From positions 32,892 to 96,891 of the forward strand of contig JAZQUI010000031.1 of assembly GCA_045631205.1 (NCBI GenBank): DNA of 64,000 nt, written 5' to 3'. The notes below the pieces were generated by a model. The model was not told the DNA's origin and did not search any database. It worked only from the letters and a program-made list of their open reading frames with translations. How positions within the stretch are numbered: the first letter of the stretch is position 1; each line of letters begins with the position of its first letter. The position numbers were made by a program, and so were the translations under genes. This document shows, one piece after another, positions 46,095 to 55,052 of this stretch. This DNA is from HGM04593 sp045631205 (GTDB lineage Bacteria; Bacteroidota; Bacteroidia; Bacteroidales; Bacteroidaceae).

Positions 46095-47624
46095 TTAGAA
46101 GATGCTTACTGTGTGCAATGTGGGGCACGCTTTGCTGTCGTTGATGGTGATGCGCAGATATTTTGCGGTGAAACCGTTGCCATAGCTGCTGCTTGTGCTA
46201 CCGTTGAGGGGTATAATGCGCTTGTAACCTATAGTGGTGCACTTGATGTTACCGCCACGTTTTGTCCAGGTTGCGCCATCTTCCGATGTCTCTATAGTGA
46301 AACTCTTCACACGTTGTCCGAGTCTGATGTACTCCATCATAGATACATAACGCACTGTCTGCGGGGTGTCCCAGGCGAATGTTATTGTGGCATTGTTCTT
46401 GCCGTCGGGCGCAGCCCAATATGTGGTTTTGTCGTCGTCGTTGATGTTCTCTGCCACATAGGTGCGTTTTTCGCCTGCTGCACGAGTGTCCGAAACTGTT
46501 ACGGTTGCGGTTTTTGCAAGGTCGGTTGCAAAGCGTGTGCTCAACAGATTGCCAAGTTCCTTCATACGGTTTACAGTAGCCTGGGGTAGTGAACCGCTCT
46601 GGTCGGGGGGGAGGTTGAGAATAAGTGTGGCGTTGCGGCCTACTGTTTCAAGGTACATCTGGAAAAGACGTTCTGCCGAGTGAACAGTTTCGCCGTTGTG
46701 CCAGAACCAACCGTGTGATGTAGCCTTTGCATCGCTCTCTCCGGGGAACCAAGCCCAGCCGTTCTCGGCACCTTCGGTATTGGGAGCCTCTCCGCGGCTG
46801 CGACGGTTCTGTGTCTGCCAGTTTGTTTCACCGGCCCAGCCGGCCTCGTTGCCAATCCAGCGAGCCTCGTCGCCCACACCCCACATCAAGCAGTTGGGGC
46901 ACATTTTGTGAACCTCATAGCGCAGGTTGGGTATGTCGTAGTATGTGCTTGCATCGATGTTGCGGTGTTGTCGTGCGCCACCGTAGTAGCCGTCGCCACC
47001 GTTTGCACCGTCGAACCACATTTCAAATTGGTCGCTGCCATATGCTGCGAGCTCTTTACATTGGGGAATAAAGAGTTTTTCAACATAGTTGTTTGTTCCG
47101 TCGCCATAGTAGCCGCTGTTACGGTCCCAAGGCGATACATAGAAACCATATTTCATATCAAGTTCTTTTGCCGCAGCAGCAAAGTCCTTGGGTATGTTGG
47201 TCTTTTGTGCATTGGCATTGCTCGATGCTGTTACATTGTGTGTTGTGGTTGCTGTGGGCCACAAGCAGAAACCGTCATGGTGTTTAACAACGGCAATACC
47301 GCCCTTCATGCCTGCGCTCTTGGCTGCTTCGAGCCACTGTTTGGGGTTGGGCACGGCTGTGGGGGCAAAGAGGTTGGGGTTCTCATCACCGTATCCCCAT
47401 TCTTTGTTGGTGTAGGTGTTTATGCCATAGTGGAAGAAGGCATAGAACTCTGTCTCGTTCCACAGAACTTGGCGTTCGTTGGGTACCGGGTGCACGGGAA
47501 GGGGCTCGTTGTCGGGGTTCGCAGGTGCGCTCTCGACAACTGTAAACTCGGATTGCGCCATAGATGTCAACGGGGCAGCCGTGAGGCATATTCCCAAAAT
47601 CAGTTGTAAAGGTTTAAGTTTCAT
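46095..47624 (-). CDS. Alpha-L-fucosidase GH29 with C-terminal F5/8-type domain
   Basis: The 509-residue exported enzyme (signal peptide ending SMAQ) has the GH29 barrel with 'FYAFFHYGINTYTNKEWGYGDE' (about 60-81), 'VVKHHDGFCLWPT' and the nucleophile Asp205 in 'FEMWFDGANGG'. These features resemble subfamily B, active on alpha-1,3/4-fucosyl linkages with branched neighbours (inference). A discoidin/F5-8 domain occupies about 370-509. Unlike both neighbours it lacks the T9SS C-terminal domain, so it is probably periplasmic or reaches the surface another way. A strong -7 box lies upstream. Confidence 0.92.
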   Translation of the reverse strand: MKLKPLQLILGICLTAAPLTSMAQSEFTVVESAPANPDNEPLPVHPVPNERQVLWNETEFYAFFHYGINTYTNKEWGYGDENPNLFAPTAVPNPKQWLEAAKSAGMKGGIAVVKHHDGFCLWPTATTTHNVTASSNANAQKTNIPKDFAAAAKELDMKYGFYVSPWDRNSGYYGDGTNNYVEKLFIPQCKELAAYGSDQFEMWFDGANGGDGYYGGARQHRNIDASTYYDIPNLRYEVHKMCPNCLMWGVGDEARWIGNEAGWAGETNWQTQNRRSRGEAPNTEGAENGWAWFPGESDAKATSHGWFWHNGETVHSAERLFQMYLETVGRNATLILNLPPDQSGSLPQATVNRMKELGNLLSTRFATDLAKTATVTVSDTRAAGEKRTYVAENINDDDKTTYWAAPDGKNNATITFAWDTPQTVRYVSMMEYIRLGQRVKSFTIETSEDGATWTKRGGNIKCTTIGYKRIIPLNGSTSSSYGNGFTAKYLRITINDSKACPTLHTVSIF

Positions 47625-47697
47625 AAGCGGTATTTATAGTTAGTTAATTACCATTTGCTTTCCTTGCACTATTAAGCACAAGCTACTATATCAGTTT

Positions 47698-47705
47698 CAA
47701 AGATA
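47698..47705 (-). promoter_or_regulatory. -7 box upstream of the fucosidase gene
   Basis: On the minus strand TATCTTTG, an exact -7 element, 74 bases before the start codon; the expected -33 position shows only GTTTC. Confidence 0.5.
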
Positions 47706-47763
47706 CTATGTATATTGTTAAAAAGAAACATTTTGCAAAAAAAAGCCCAGATATTTTGACATA

Positions 47764-47808
47764 AAAACAGCAGTAAGAGTGGCTAATGTACACTCTTACT
47801 GCTGTTTT
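47764..47808. terminator. Second terminator after the GH20-GH33 gene
   Basis: A perfect 18-base stem (AAAACAGCAGTAAGAGTG with its complement) around a nine-base loop, flanked by A and T runs in both directions. Confidence 0.85.
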
Positions 47809-47820
47809 GCGTTTAAATGT

Positions 47821-47855
47821 AATTTCCCCTGCCGGCTTGCGGCGGGGGAAAATTG
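47821..47855 (-). terminator. First terminator after the GH20-GH33 gene
   Basis: AATTTCCCCTGCCG and CGGCGGGGGAAAATT pair with one G-U pair and one extra base around GCTTG; ends just before the stop codon of the gene at 47857, with a T-rich tail on the minus strand. Confidence 0.75.
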
Positions 47856-47856
47856 T

Positions 47857-50800
47857 TTATTTAAGCATTACTTTTTTACCATTTATAATGTAGATACCCT
47901 TCTCACCTGCTTTTACTTTGCGGCCGAAGAGGTCGTAGATGGCATCTTCGCCGGCTTTGTTGTCGGTTGCAGGCTCAATGATATCGATACCTGTGCTTGC
48001 TGCGGGGAGGTGGTATTTATTGTCGGTGAGTTCCTCTATGCTGAAAGGTACATATACCATACAATAGCCACCGGGCTCCTCCTCGAAGAAGAATCCAATG
48101 TTGCCGTCCTTTTGCAAGGTCATTGTAGAGTAAGCCGAACCTACATTAGATACCTTCTTGGCAAGTGTCCAGTTCTGTGATATTCTTGTGGGAGTGTAAG
48201 CGTTGTTGTCGAGTTCCTTATAATATATAGCAACATCGCTGCGGCCGCCGCCAGTGGGTATAGACTGGAAGATGATGCTCTTCTCGTTGTTGTCGCTGTC
48301 GAGTGTTTCCACTACCAAAACCTCACCGTTGGTGCTGTTGCCGCCAAAGCTCAAACCGTTGCTCACCTCGTTACTTGCTACAACAGAACTCCAGGTTCCT
48401 GCGCCGTTGGCAACGTCGCTGTACTTGAATACGTTGAAGTAACGACCACTGTATTTGCGGCTGCTCAAAAGCACGCTGCCGTCGGGGAGCTCTTCGCACT
48501 TGGGCTCGTCACCGCCCGAAGCGGGACGGTCGTCAACTGTACCAAGAATGTTCCAGCTGCCACCGAAGTCGTCGGAGTAGATAACGCGGTTACCGCCGTC
48601 GCGTGTCCACATAGAGCAGTAGAGACGATAGTAGTCGCCCACTTTAACCTTTCTACTCTGTGCTATGCGGCCCGAGCCGATGAACATAGATGTTACGGTG
48701 GGAGTACCCTCTTTGAGGAAGAGTGAATAGATGCTGTTGGTTACCTCAACAGGCTCGGTCCATTCCCACTCTCCGCTTGTCTCGTTGTATGTGGCATATA
48801 CACGTGCAACGCGGTTAACCTCGCTTGCATCGGCAGCCTTGTCGGGAGTCCAGCGGCCGTTGTGGCAAACTGTGCGTCCGCACACCATCATCACGAGCAA
48901 CTTGTTCTGTTCGCGGTCGGCAACGATGGCTGCATCGCCGTAACCTGTTGTCATAACATTGGAGTTGCCGCCTGTTCCGTCGGCTACAAAGAACTCTTCG
49001 CCCCAGGTTTCTCCGTTGTCGTTTGATATACGGCACTTGATATCCACCTCACCGTAACCGATATCGCTACCACAGGGACGGTTGTCCGATATCGCGAAGA
49101 TTGTACCGTTGGGTGCTGTTGCAATAGCGGGTATGCGGTAGGGTTTGCCGTTTGCGTCGGGTGTGTAGTAGAGGTATTGGTATTTGTTGTCGGTGTCAAC
49201 AGCAATGTTTGTTATTATGTCGAGACCGTCAGCGGGTACCAATTGCTCGGGAATCTGCTCCTCGCCATTGAAGTCTATTGTCCAGCCGTGGTAGATGAAG
49301 CCTTTTGCTATGCTGAATTCAGCACCTACGGGCAAATAGAGAGCCTGCTCGGTGGGGAAAGAACCGCCTTTGGTGAGTGATATTGTGCTGGTGCTACCGT
49401 CGATGTTAATCGAAATGTCACCAATGCGTGTGTTGTTCTCGTAACCACCTTCGAGTGTTGTGTTATAGGTGAGTGTGAGGGGGTTCTCGATTACTTTGTT
49501 GAAACACCAAGCTGAACCGCCATCACCACTTGAATAGAGCTTGATATCTTTTCCCGCACCACCGTGCATGTTAAGGCTTTGGCCGTTGTTTGCCACGGGG
49601 CATATTGCGTATGCATCGTTTTTAAGTACAAGGCAAAGCTCTGTACCCGAAGACGAAAGTGTTGCAGCGGCATCGCTGTTGCTGTTTGCTAGTGTGAGAG
49701 CGAGAGTGTTGCCAGCTGTGCGGCTGTACATCTTGAACGAGTTTTCATTACCTACAAAGTACCATACTTCGTTCTCGCTGTATGTGGTCTTGCCGCTGTT
49801 TACATTGCTTCCGTTGTAGCTGCCGGCAGTGTTTATGCGTATGTCGTAATTCTTGTCTCTGTTGTTGTAAACCTGTACGGGAACAAGGTTCTCTGCTGCA
49901 AGTGATGCCGAGAAGATGTCCAATACGAATTTAGCATAGATGTTTGTATCCTCGTCGAGGGTGTTTATGTCGATGCTTGTTCCAAGTGCGTTGGTGTACT
50001 GGGCATCGCTGTAGAAACCTGCAAACTTGTATGCGTTGTGGCACGAAACGAATTTAAGTGCAGCAACAGCAACCTCCTCGTCGGCTTCGAGCATTGTGGT
50101 CGATGAGAATTCTGTGCCGTTCCAGCTGAACTTTGCATCGGCAGCCGCAAGGTTGCTTATCACGTTCAGGTTAAAGCCCGAATAGAGGTTTGTGGGAACG
50201 AACACAAAGTCGGTACAGTAAGCCTGTGTCGTCTGGTCGTATGTCAAAGACGACTGGTCGAATTTTCCGTCGCTGTTGTGTATAACAAAGTAGTTGTTGC
50301 CCTGTGTGTGCAGTGTTACACCGTGGTGGTGTGTACTTTTTGCTACAGTGAAGGTGTGTGCGCTGTTGCTCATTCCTTTGTGGCCAAGCCATTTGCCGGC
50401 TTTGTTTGTAAACTGGAACTTGCCTTCGGAAATCTCTTCAGCTGTCCACAAGTATGCATCGTTGCTCTCGTCGGGAGTGGTGCTCAATGTGAGAGTACCA
50501 TTGTTGTTGTAGAGGTAACGGTTGAGGAATGCGTTGTTTACATAGGTATCGCTGTATATGAGATACTCACCACCGTCGGCGGGCATACCGTATGTGAGAG
50601 CGTTACAGAAACCGTATGCGCTGTTGAATGCCTCTGCAATCTCTGTTGTCTTGTTGGTTGTGTTGCGCCAGGTTGTTATTGCGTTGAATGTCTCATTAAC
50701 CTTCTCGTTGTTGGGCAAAATGTAAAACTCCGAGAATGTGTAGAAAACTGTGCCGTTGCTGGTGCTGTTTATTGTAAAGCGCAAGTGTTTGTATTTCTTG

Positions 50801-53800
50801 TTGCACTCTATTGTTGGTGAATAGTAGTCGAGCACGCTTTCGTTTGTGGGGAAACCGTTGCTGATTGTTGTGATGTTCTCCCATGTGTTAAGGTCGTTAG
50901 AACCCTGTATGGTTATGCTTGTGGGGCGGTTGGCGTTATTCTGCTTGCGTTTCTTGAAGTAGAAGCGAAACGATTTTACGCTTTTGTCGAGTGTTGCCTG
51001 CAAGTAGTGGCTGCCACTGCCGATGGTGTTGCCATAACCGCTGTGGAAGAATGTCTCGTAGTTGCCGTCAATCATATTGGCATAAGCGTTGCCTGTTTCC
51101 TGGCTTGTTGCGGCGGGGTAGTTACAGATGAACTGCCCGTCACCGGCAATGCCTGTGCCTGCGTTCTGTACCAAACCGTAGAACTTCTGCAAACCGTAAA
51201 TGTTGAGGCTGCTCTCGTTGGCGATGGCATCGTTTATTGCGTTGTCGGGAACGTAGGTGTCTGTAACATCAATGAACTTGTATTGACAGCCGGTATCGTC
51301 GATGTTAGTACCGCTACCCCAGTTGAATACGTTGTAGCTGTATGAAGAGTTGTTGGTTTGGTTGAACTGTGCGCTGCCGCTTACAATAATCACATAGCCT
51401 GCGGTTTTTGCGGGTTTGATTGTCCATCCAGCCGAGGGTTGTGTTGTTACGGTTTTCAGTGCAGAGTTGTTACTACTGGCGGGTGAGATGTATGTTCCGT
51501 CAACTGCGCTCACAATGTCGAAAGAGTTGTCGCCACGTGAGATGAATTTCCAGGTTGACATATTTGTGGGAGTGATTACACCTGTCACTGCTGCGTCGGC
51601 ACCCTGTGCTGTGGGGTAACGGCTTTCGCGCAACGGAGTGTACATCTGGTAGTAAGTGCTCTGTGTGTCGGTGCTTGCAACTGGCTTGTTCATATTGTCG
51701 TTGGTGAGCGATGCTGTGAAGCTTGTCCACGCTGTTGTGAGCTCGGCTACCTGTGCTGCGCGCTGCTCGGCGGTCATTGTGGTGGAGTAGCTTGCCTCAA
51801 CCTCGGCAATTTTTGTGTCGATGGCTGTTGCTGCGCTCGCAGGCCACAAGCCTACGGCTGTGCCTATGTATGCGCCGCGGTCGCGTTTCATCTCGCTTAT
51901 TTTGGCTGCTACCTGCTCGGTTGCGTCGTCCATACATTGGTTGGGCGAGTAGATGAGGTTTTCTACTGCGTTTTTACCTGTGGGGTCGGTGAAGACACAG
52001 GTGAACATCCATTTGTTGAGGCGTACGTTGCTTGCACCCACATAAGGCAGCTTGATGAATACCTTGTTCCAGCCCTGGTTGAGGGTTACGGCGATGGGCT
52101 CGCGTGCGCTGAAGTTCTCGTTCATTAGGTCTACTTCGTTGTTGATGCCTTTGCCGGCGTTGTCCCAGGTGGGAGGGTTTACGCGTACGCCGTTTATCCA
52201 TATATCGGAGCCTTTGCGGTCCCAGTTGCCATTGTCGGGCGCAGCGTCTTTTTCGCTACGGCCGTAGTTCTGGAACTCAATCTGTGCGCCCACGGTCTGT
52301 GCTGTGGGGCTGTAGACGTATGTCCAGGCGTATGCTGTGGCATTGCTGTAGTTGGTGGTGCCGTAGTATGTGGGTATGATGTTGTTTCCCCAGGTGTGGC
52401 GCAGGTAGATACCGGCTCCTGTTGCCATTCCTGTGTAGTAGGTTGTACCGTTGTAGGTGTAGCTCTCGTCGAGCAGGGCCGTGCTTGTGCTCTTGCCGGC
52501 CTCTTCGGGAGGAAATACGGTAGATGCGTTGCCGCCGTTGGGGAAGGGGTCGGTGATGCGCCAGCGTACGTTTGTCTGTTTTACATAGGGGATGGGCTCG
52601 TTCTTCAACGAGTTGGCTTTGTGGAAGAGGAAACGGCGCTCCCAGTCGGCAAACTCGTCGAACTCCTCGCCACTGTTGGGCAGCATAGTGCCGCCTGCCT
52701 CAATGTACTGCTTGCCACCGCCTATCCAAGCGCGCTCGGCACTTGCAATTACGTTGGCATACATATTGTTCTGCTTTACAATATCCTCTTCTGTGGGAGT
52801 CTTGCGGTCGTTCCAGTAGGCCGAAATTGTTCCTGCAACCTCGGCGTTACCCTGCTCCACATAGTAGATGTTGCTGCGGTAGATACCTACAACGTCGGCA
52901 AACACGTCGAAGTGGTTGGTGTAGTTGTAGCGGCAGTCGATGTTGGCTTTGCCTGTGATTTTTGTACCGCTGCTGCTCCACATCTGTGTCATATCGGCAT
53001 CGGTGTTGGCTACGTTCACTCCTCTGATGGGGTTCCACACAACTACCTTTCGGCCCAAGCCGTGAATGTGGCCTATGATGATGGAGAGGAAGTTGGGGTA
53101 GGTGATTTCTCTCTCGTCGGCACCGATGTGTATGTAGGGTGCGTCGGGGAATACATCTGCAACCTCGGTGAGTACGGTTTTCAGAACTTCCATACCCTGG
53201 TCGGTTTGCATATCGAAGCCCATAGCGCGCTCAAAGGCTTCGCTGTGGCCGGGCATATCAATCTCGGGGATTATTATTACACCGCGTTCTTTGGCATAGG
53301 CTGCAACCTCGCGGCACTGCTCCTGTGTGTAGTATTTGCCGGCAAAGCGTGTCATTGACTCGGCCGATGTGAGTGCCTCGTGGGCTTTTACCTCGAAACG
53401 CCAAGCCTGGTTCTCGGTGAAGTGCCAGTGGAAGCAGTTTACCTTGAAGCGTGATAGCAGGTCGATGTGTTTTTTGAGTTCTGCTACGCTGATGAATGAG
53501 CGGCCTACATCGTGCATATATCCGCGAAGTTTGAAGGCTGCCCAGTCTTTTATTTCAACAGTTTCAATTGCTGTGTTGCCGTTGTATCCCTCGGCGAGCT
53601 GTGTAAGTGTCTGCGCTGCGCGTATAATACCTGTGGGGCTCACTGCTGTGATGTTAATGGCATCGGTGGTGACGGTGAGGGTATATGCCTCGTTCTCGAA
53701 TCCTTCGAGGGTGTAGTCGTATGTTCCGTCGATGCTCGATACGATGGTAACTGTTACAGGCGCGCCGCCGTTGTCGATGGTGCAACCGTTTGCTGTGAAG

Positions 53801-53985
53801 AAGTTACGCAATGCAGTGCAGTTGGTTGCGTCGGTAATGGTTACTGCACGCCCCAGTGCAAAGGGTGTGCCATTGGTCTCGGTTACCACGTGGGGCTTGG
53901 GTAACAGGTGTGTAACCTTTGCTTGTACTGCGAGTGGCAGTATCGCCAAAAGTGCAATGGAAATTGCCGAAACGATTTTTTTCAT
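47857..53985 (-). CDS. GH20 beta-N-acetylhexosaminidase - GH33 sialidase fusion, T9SS cargo
   Basis: The 2042-residue exported protein (signal peptide about 1-22) has a GH20b domain (about 25-145), a GH20 barrel (about 150-460) with the catalytic pair Asp290-Glu291 in 'YIHIGADER', a galactose-binding-like domain (to about 690), beta-trefoil-like regions, an F5/8-type domain around 1000-1130, and a C-terminal GH33 six-blade sialidase from about 1600. The sialidase shows the 'YRIPAI' arginine (1617), Asp-boxes 'SNDNGETW' (1654-1661) and 'SDDFGGSW' (1804-1811), 'CEELPDGSVLLSSR' and the Tyr nucleophile in 'SAYSTM' (about 1952). Residues 2016-2042 form a T9SS sorting tail. It would remove sialic acid and beta-linked HexNAc from host glycans at the cell surface. 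Confidence 0.93.
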   Translation of the reverse strand: MKKIVSAISIALLAILPLAVQAKVTHLLPKPHVVTETNGTPFALGRAVTITDATNCTALRNFFTANGCTIDNGGAPVTVTIVSSIDGTYDYTLEGFENEAYTLTVTTDAINITAVSPTGIIRAAQTLTQLAEGYNGNTAIETVEIKDWAAFKLRGYMHDVGRSFISVAELKKHIDLLSRFKVNCFHWHFTENQAWRFEVKAHEALTSAESMTRFAGKYYTQEQCREVAAYAKERGVIIIPEIDMPGHSEAFERAMGFDMQTDQGMEVLKTVLTEVADVFPDAPYIHIGADEREITYPNFLSIIIGHIHGLGRKVVVWNPIRGVNVANTDADMTQMWSSSGTKITGKANIDCRYNYTNHFDVFADVVGIYRSNIYYVEQGNAEVAGTISAYWNDRKTPTEEDIVKQNNMYANVIASAERAWIGGGKQYIEAGGTMLPNSGEEFDEFADWERRFLFHKANSLKNEPIPYVKQTNVRWRITDPFPNGGNASTVFPPEEAGKSTSTALLDESYTYNGTTYYTGMATGAGIYLRHTWGNNIIPTYYGTTNYSNATAYAWTYVYSPTAQTVGAQIEFQNYGRSEKDAAPDNGNWDRKGSDIWINGVRVNPPTWDNAGKGINNEVDLMNENFSAREPIAVTLNQGWNKVFIKLPYVGASNVRLNKWMFTCVFTDPTGKNAVENLIYSPNQCMDDATEQVAAKISEMKRDRGAYIGTAVGLWPASAATAIDTKIAEVEASYSTTMTAEQRAAQVAELTTAWTSFTASLTNDNMNKPVASTDTQSTYYQMYTPLRESRYPTAQGADAAVTGVITPTNMSTWKFISRGDNSFDIVSAVDGTYISPASSNNSALKTVTTQPSAGWTIKPAKTAGYVIIVSGSAQFNQTNNSSYSYNVFNWGSGTNIDDTGCQYKFIDVTDTYVPDNAINDAIANESSLNIYGLQKFYGLVQNAGTGIAGDGQFICNYPAATSQETGNAYANMIDGNYETFFHSGYGNTIGSGSHYLQATLDKSVKSFRFYFKKRKQNNANRPTSITIQGSNDLNTWENITTISNGFPTNESVLDYYSPTIECNKKYKHLRFTINSTSNGTVFYTFSEFYILPNNEKVNETFNAITTWRNTTNKTTEIAEAFNSAYGFCNALTYGMPADGGEYLIYSDTYVNNAFLNRYLYNNNGTLTLSTTPDESNDAYLWTAEEISEGKFQFTNKAGKWLGHKGMSNSAHTFTVAKSTHHHGVTLHTQGNNYFVIHNSDGKFDQSSLTYDQTTQAYCTDFVFVPTNLYSGFNLNVISNLAAADAKFSWNGTEFSSTTMLEADEEVAVAALKFVSCHNAYKFAGFYSDAQYTNALGTSIDINTLDEDTNIYAKFVLDIFSASLAAENLVPVQVYNNRDKNYDIRINTAGSYNGSNVNSGKTTYSENEVWYFVGNENSFKMYSRTAGNTLALTLANSNSDAAATLSSSGTELCLVLKNDAYAICPVANNGQSLNMHGGAGKDIKLYSSGDGGSAWCFNKVIENPLTLTYNTTLEGGYENNTRIGDISINIDGSTSTISLTKGGSFPTEQALYLPVGAEFSIAKGFIYHGWTIDFNGEEQIPEQLVPADGLDIITNIAVDTDNKYQYLYYTPDANGKPYRIPAIATAPNGTIFAISDNRPCGSDIGYGEVDIKCRISNDNGETWGEEFFVADGTGGNSNVMTTGYGDAAIVADREQNKLLVMMVCGRTVCHNGRWTPDKAADASEVNRVARVYATYNETSGEWEWTEPVEVTNSIYSLFLKEGTPTVTSMFIGSGRIAQSRKVKVGDYYRLYCSMWTRDGGNRVIYSDDFGGSWNILGTVDDRPASGGDEPKCEELPDGSVLLSSRKYSGRYFNVFKYSDVANGAGTWSSVVASNEVSNGLSFGGNSTNGEVLVVETLDSDNNEKSIIFQSIPTGGGRSDVAIYYKELDNNAYTPTRISQNWTLAKKVSNVGSAYSTMTLQKDGNIGFFFEEEPGGYCMVYVPFSIEELTDNKYHLPAASTGIDIIEPATDNKAGEDAIYDLFGRKVKAGEKGIYIINGKKVMLK

Positions 53986-54035
53986 AATTTATGGATTAAA
54001 GTTTATATTCTGTTGGAACATAGTGTTTCATTGTG

Positions 54036-54043
54036 CAAATATA
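54036..54043 (-). promoter_or_regulatory. -7 box upstream of GH20-GH33 gene
   Basis: On the minus strand TATATTTG, an exact -7 element, 51 bases before the start codon, in a very A+T-rich stretch. The -33 element is not clear. Confidence 0.45.
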
Positions 54044-54099
54044 AATATTTAATATTAAATATATGTTGTCTATCTTTACAATTATAATACCCAAATAGC

Positions 54100-54133
54100 A
54101 ACGAGGTGCAGAACTGGAGTCCGGCACCTCGTT
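54100..54133. terminator. Hairpin after the SGNH protein gene
   Basis: AACGAGGTGC pairs perfectly with GCACCTCGTT around a 14-base loop, 20 bases beyond the gene stop. The T-run is better on the plus strand, so termination of the minus-strand message is likely but not certain. Confidence 0.6.
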
Positions 54134-54152
54134 TTGTTTCGGTTTTAACTGT

Positions 54153-55046
54153 TTATCGGTTGAGTGTTTTTTTAAGTTCTTCGATAATTTTTCCTGTGTA
54201 AATTTCCACTCCCTGCCTGTTCAGGTGATACCAGGTGTCGAATGCGCAACTGTCGGGGATTGTGTGGTTGTGCGGGTCGGTATTGAAGGGATAACCAAGC
54301 TCTTCGAGTTTCTTGCATATACCTTCAATGTTATCTATTTCGGCATTGTAGAGGTTTTCGCAGTGTGGGGGTGGGGTTACGATAACCACACATCCCATTT
54401 GCTCAATCTCTTTCATCTTGTTGGCGAAATAGTTGCAGAACTCTTCGTCGAGAGGCCTTTTTTTCTTGATTTCATTGGGAATTTCTATGCCGGGCATTGT
54501 GAGGTGGGCTACCTCGTCGCCATATTCGTTAAAACCCGACGCTATGTATCGCCCGTTGTCTGACGCTTTTTTGTATTTACGTAATTCGGGAATTCCTTTA
54601 ATGAACACGCGCCATTGTTTCTCGTTTAACAGGTGTATGCTCCTGTATTTCATTGCTTTGAGCTGAATGGGAAGGGTTAAAGCTTCGCCGTAAGGGGCAA
54701 TGTCGAATTGTGCGAATTCGGGTGAAATTACCAATATATCTCCCTTGCGCAAATATGTGGCAACATCGTCAATCATAAATTTCAATCCCACTCCTGCGTG
54801 CATCGAAGTGTTTATTACGGGCAGGTTCAAGGAGTCGGAAATGCGTTTGCTGTCGAACCCGAACGCGCCGCTACTGCCGCTAATCAATATTATGCGAGGG
54901 CTGGGAGTTTTTTCCAGTAGTTCACACTTCTTGTTATAGGCGTTGAAATAGACCTCCTCGGGCACAGGTATCACAAACAAAAAGTATATGTACATCGCAA
55001 CGGGAATGAATGCGAAGGCGAGAAGTTTTAATATAAATCGTTTCAT
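54153..55046 (-). CDS. SGNH-hydrolase-like membrane-anchored protein, partner of MBOAT
   Basis: The 297-residue protein has one N-terminal membrane helix (about 8-28) and a periplasmic domain with 'ILISGSSGAFGFDSKRI' (the Ser block) and near the C-terminus 'FDTWYHLNRQGVEIYTGKI', a DxxH pair as in SGNH esterases/transferases such as DltD or AlgX. With the MBOAT gene seven bases upstream it forms the classical two-part O-acyl transfer system: the MBOAT moves acyl groups across the membrane and this protein places them on a glycan. The target polymer is unknown. Confidence 0.75.
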   Translation of the reverse strand: MKRFILKLLAFAFIPVAMYIYFLFVIPVPEEVYFNAYNKKCELLEKTPSPRIILISGSSGAFGFDSKRISDSLNLPVINTSMHAGVGLKFMIDDVATYLRKGDILVISPEFAQFDIAPYGEALTLPIQLKAMKYRSIHLLNEKQWRVFIKGIPELRKYKKASDNGRYIASGFNEYGDEVAHLTMPGIEIPNEIKKKRPLDEEFCNYFANKMKEIEQMGCVVIVTPPPHCENLYNAEIDNIEGICKKLEELGYPFNTDPHNHTIPDSCAFDTWYHLNRQGVEIYTGKIIEELKKTLNR

Positions 55047-55052
55047 AGCCTT

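Noticed and set aside
52396..53358. Plus-strand open frame of 320 codons inside the GH20-GH33 gene
   Set aside because: It is antisense to a clear enzyme-coding region with catalytic motifs; its Cys/Val/Gly-rich translation is typical of a shadow frame caused by codon bias.
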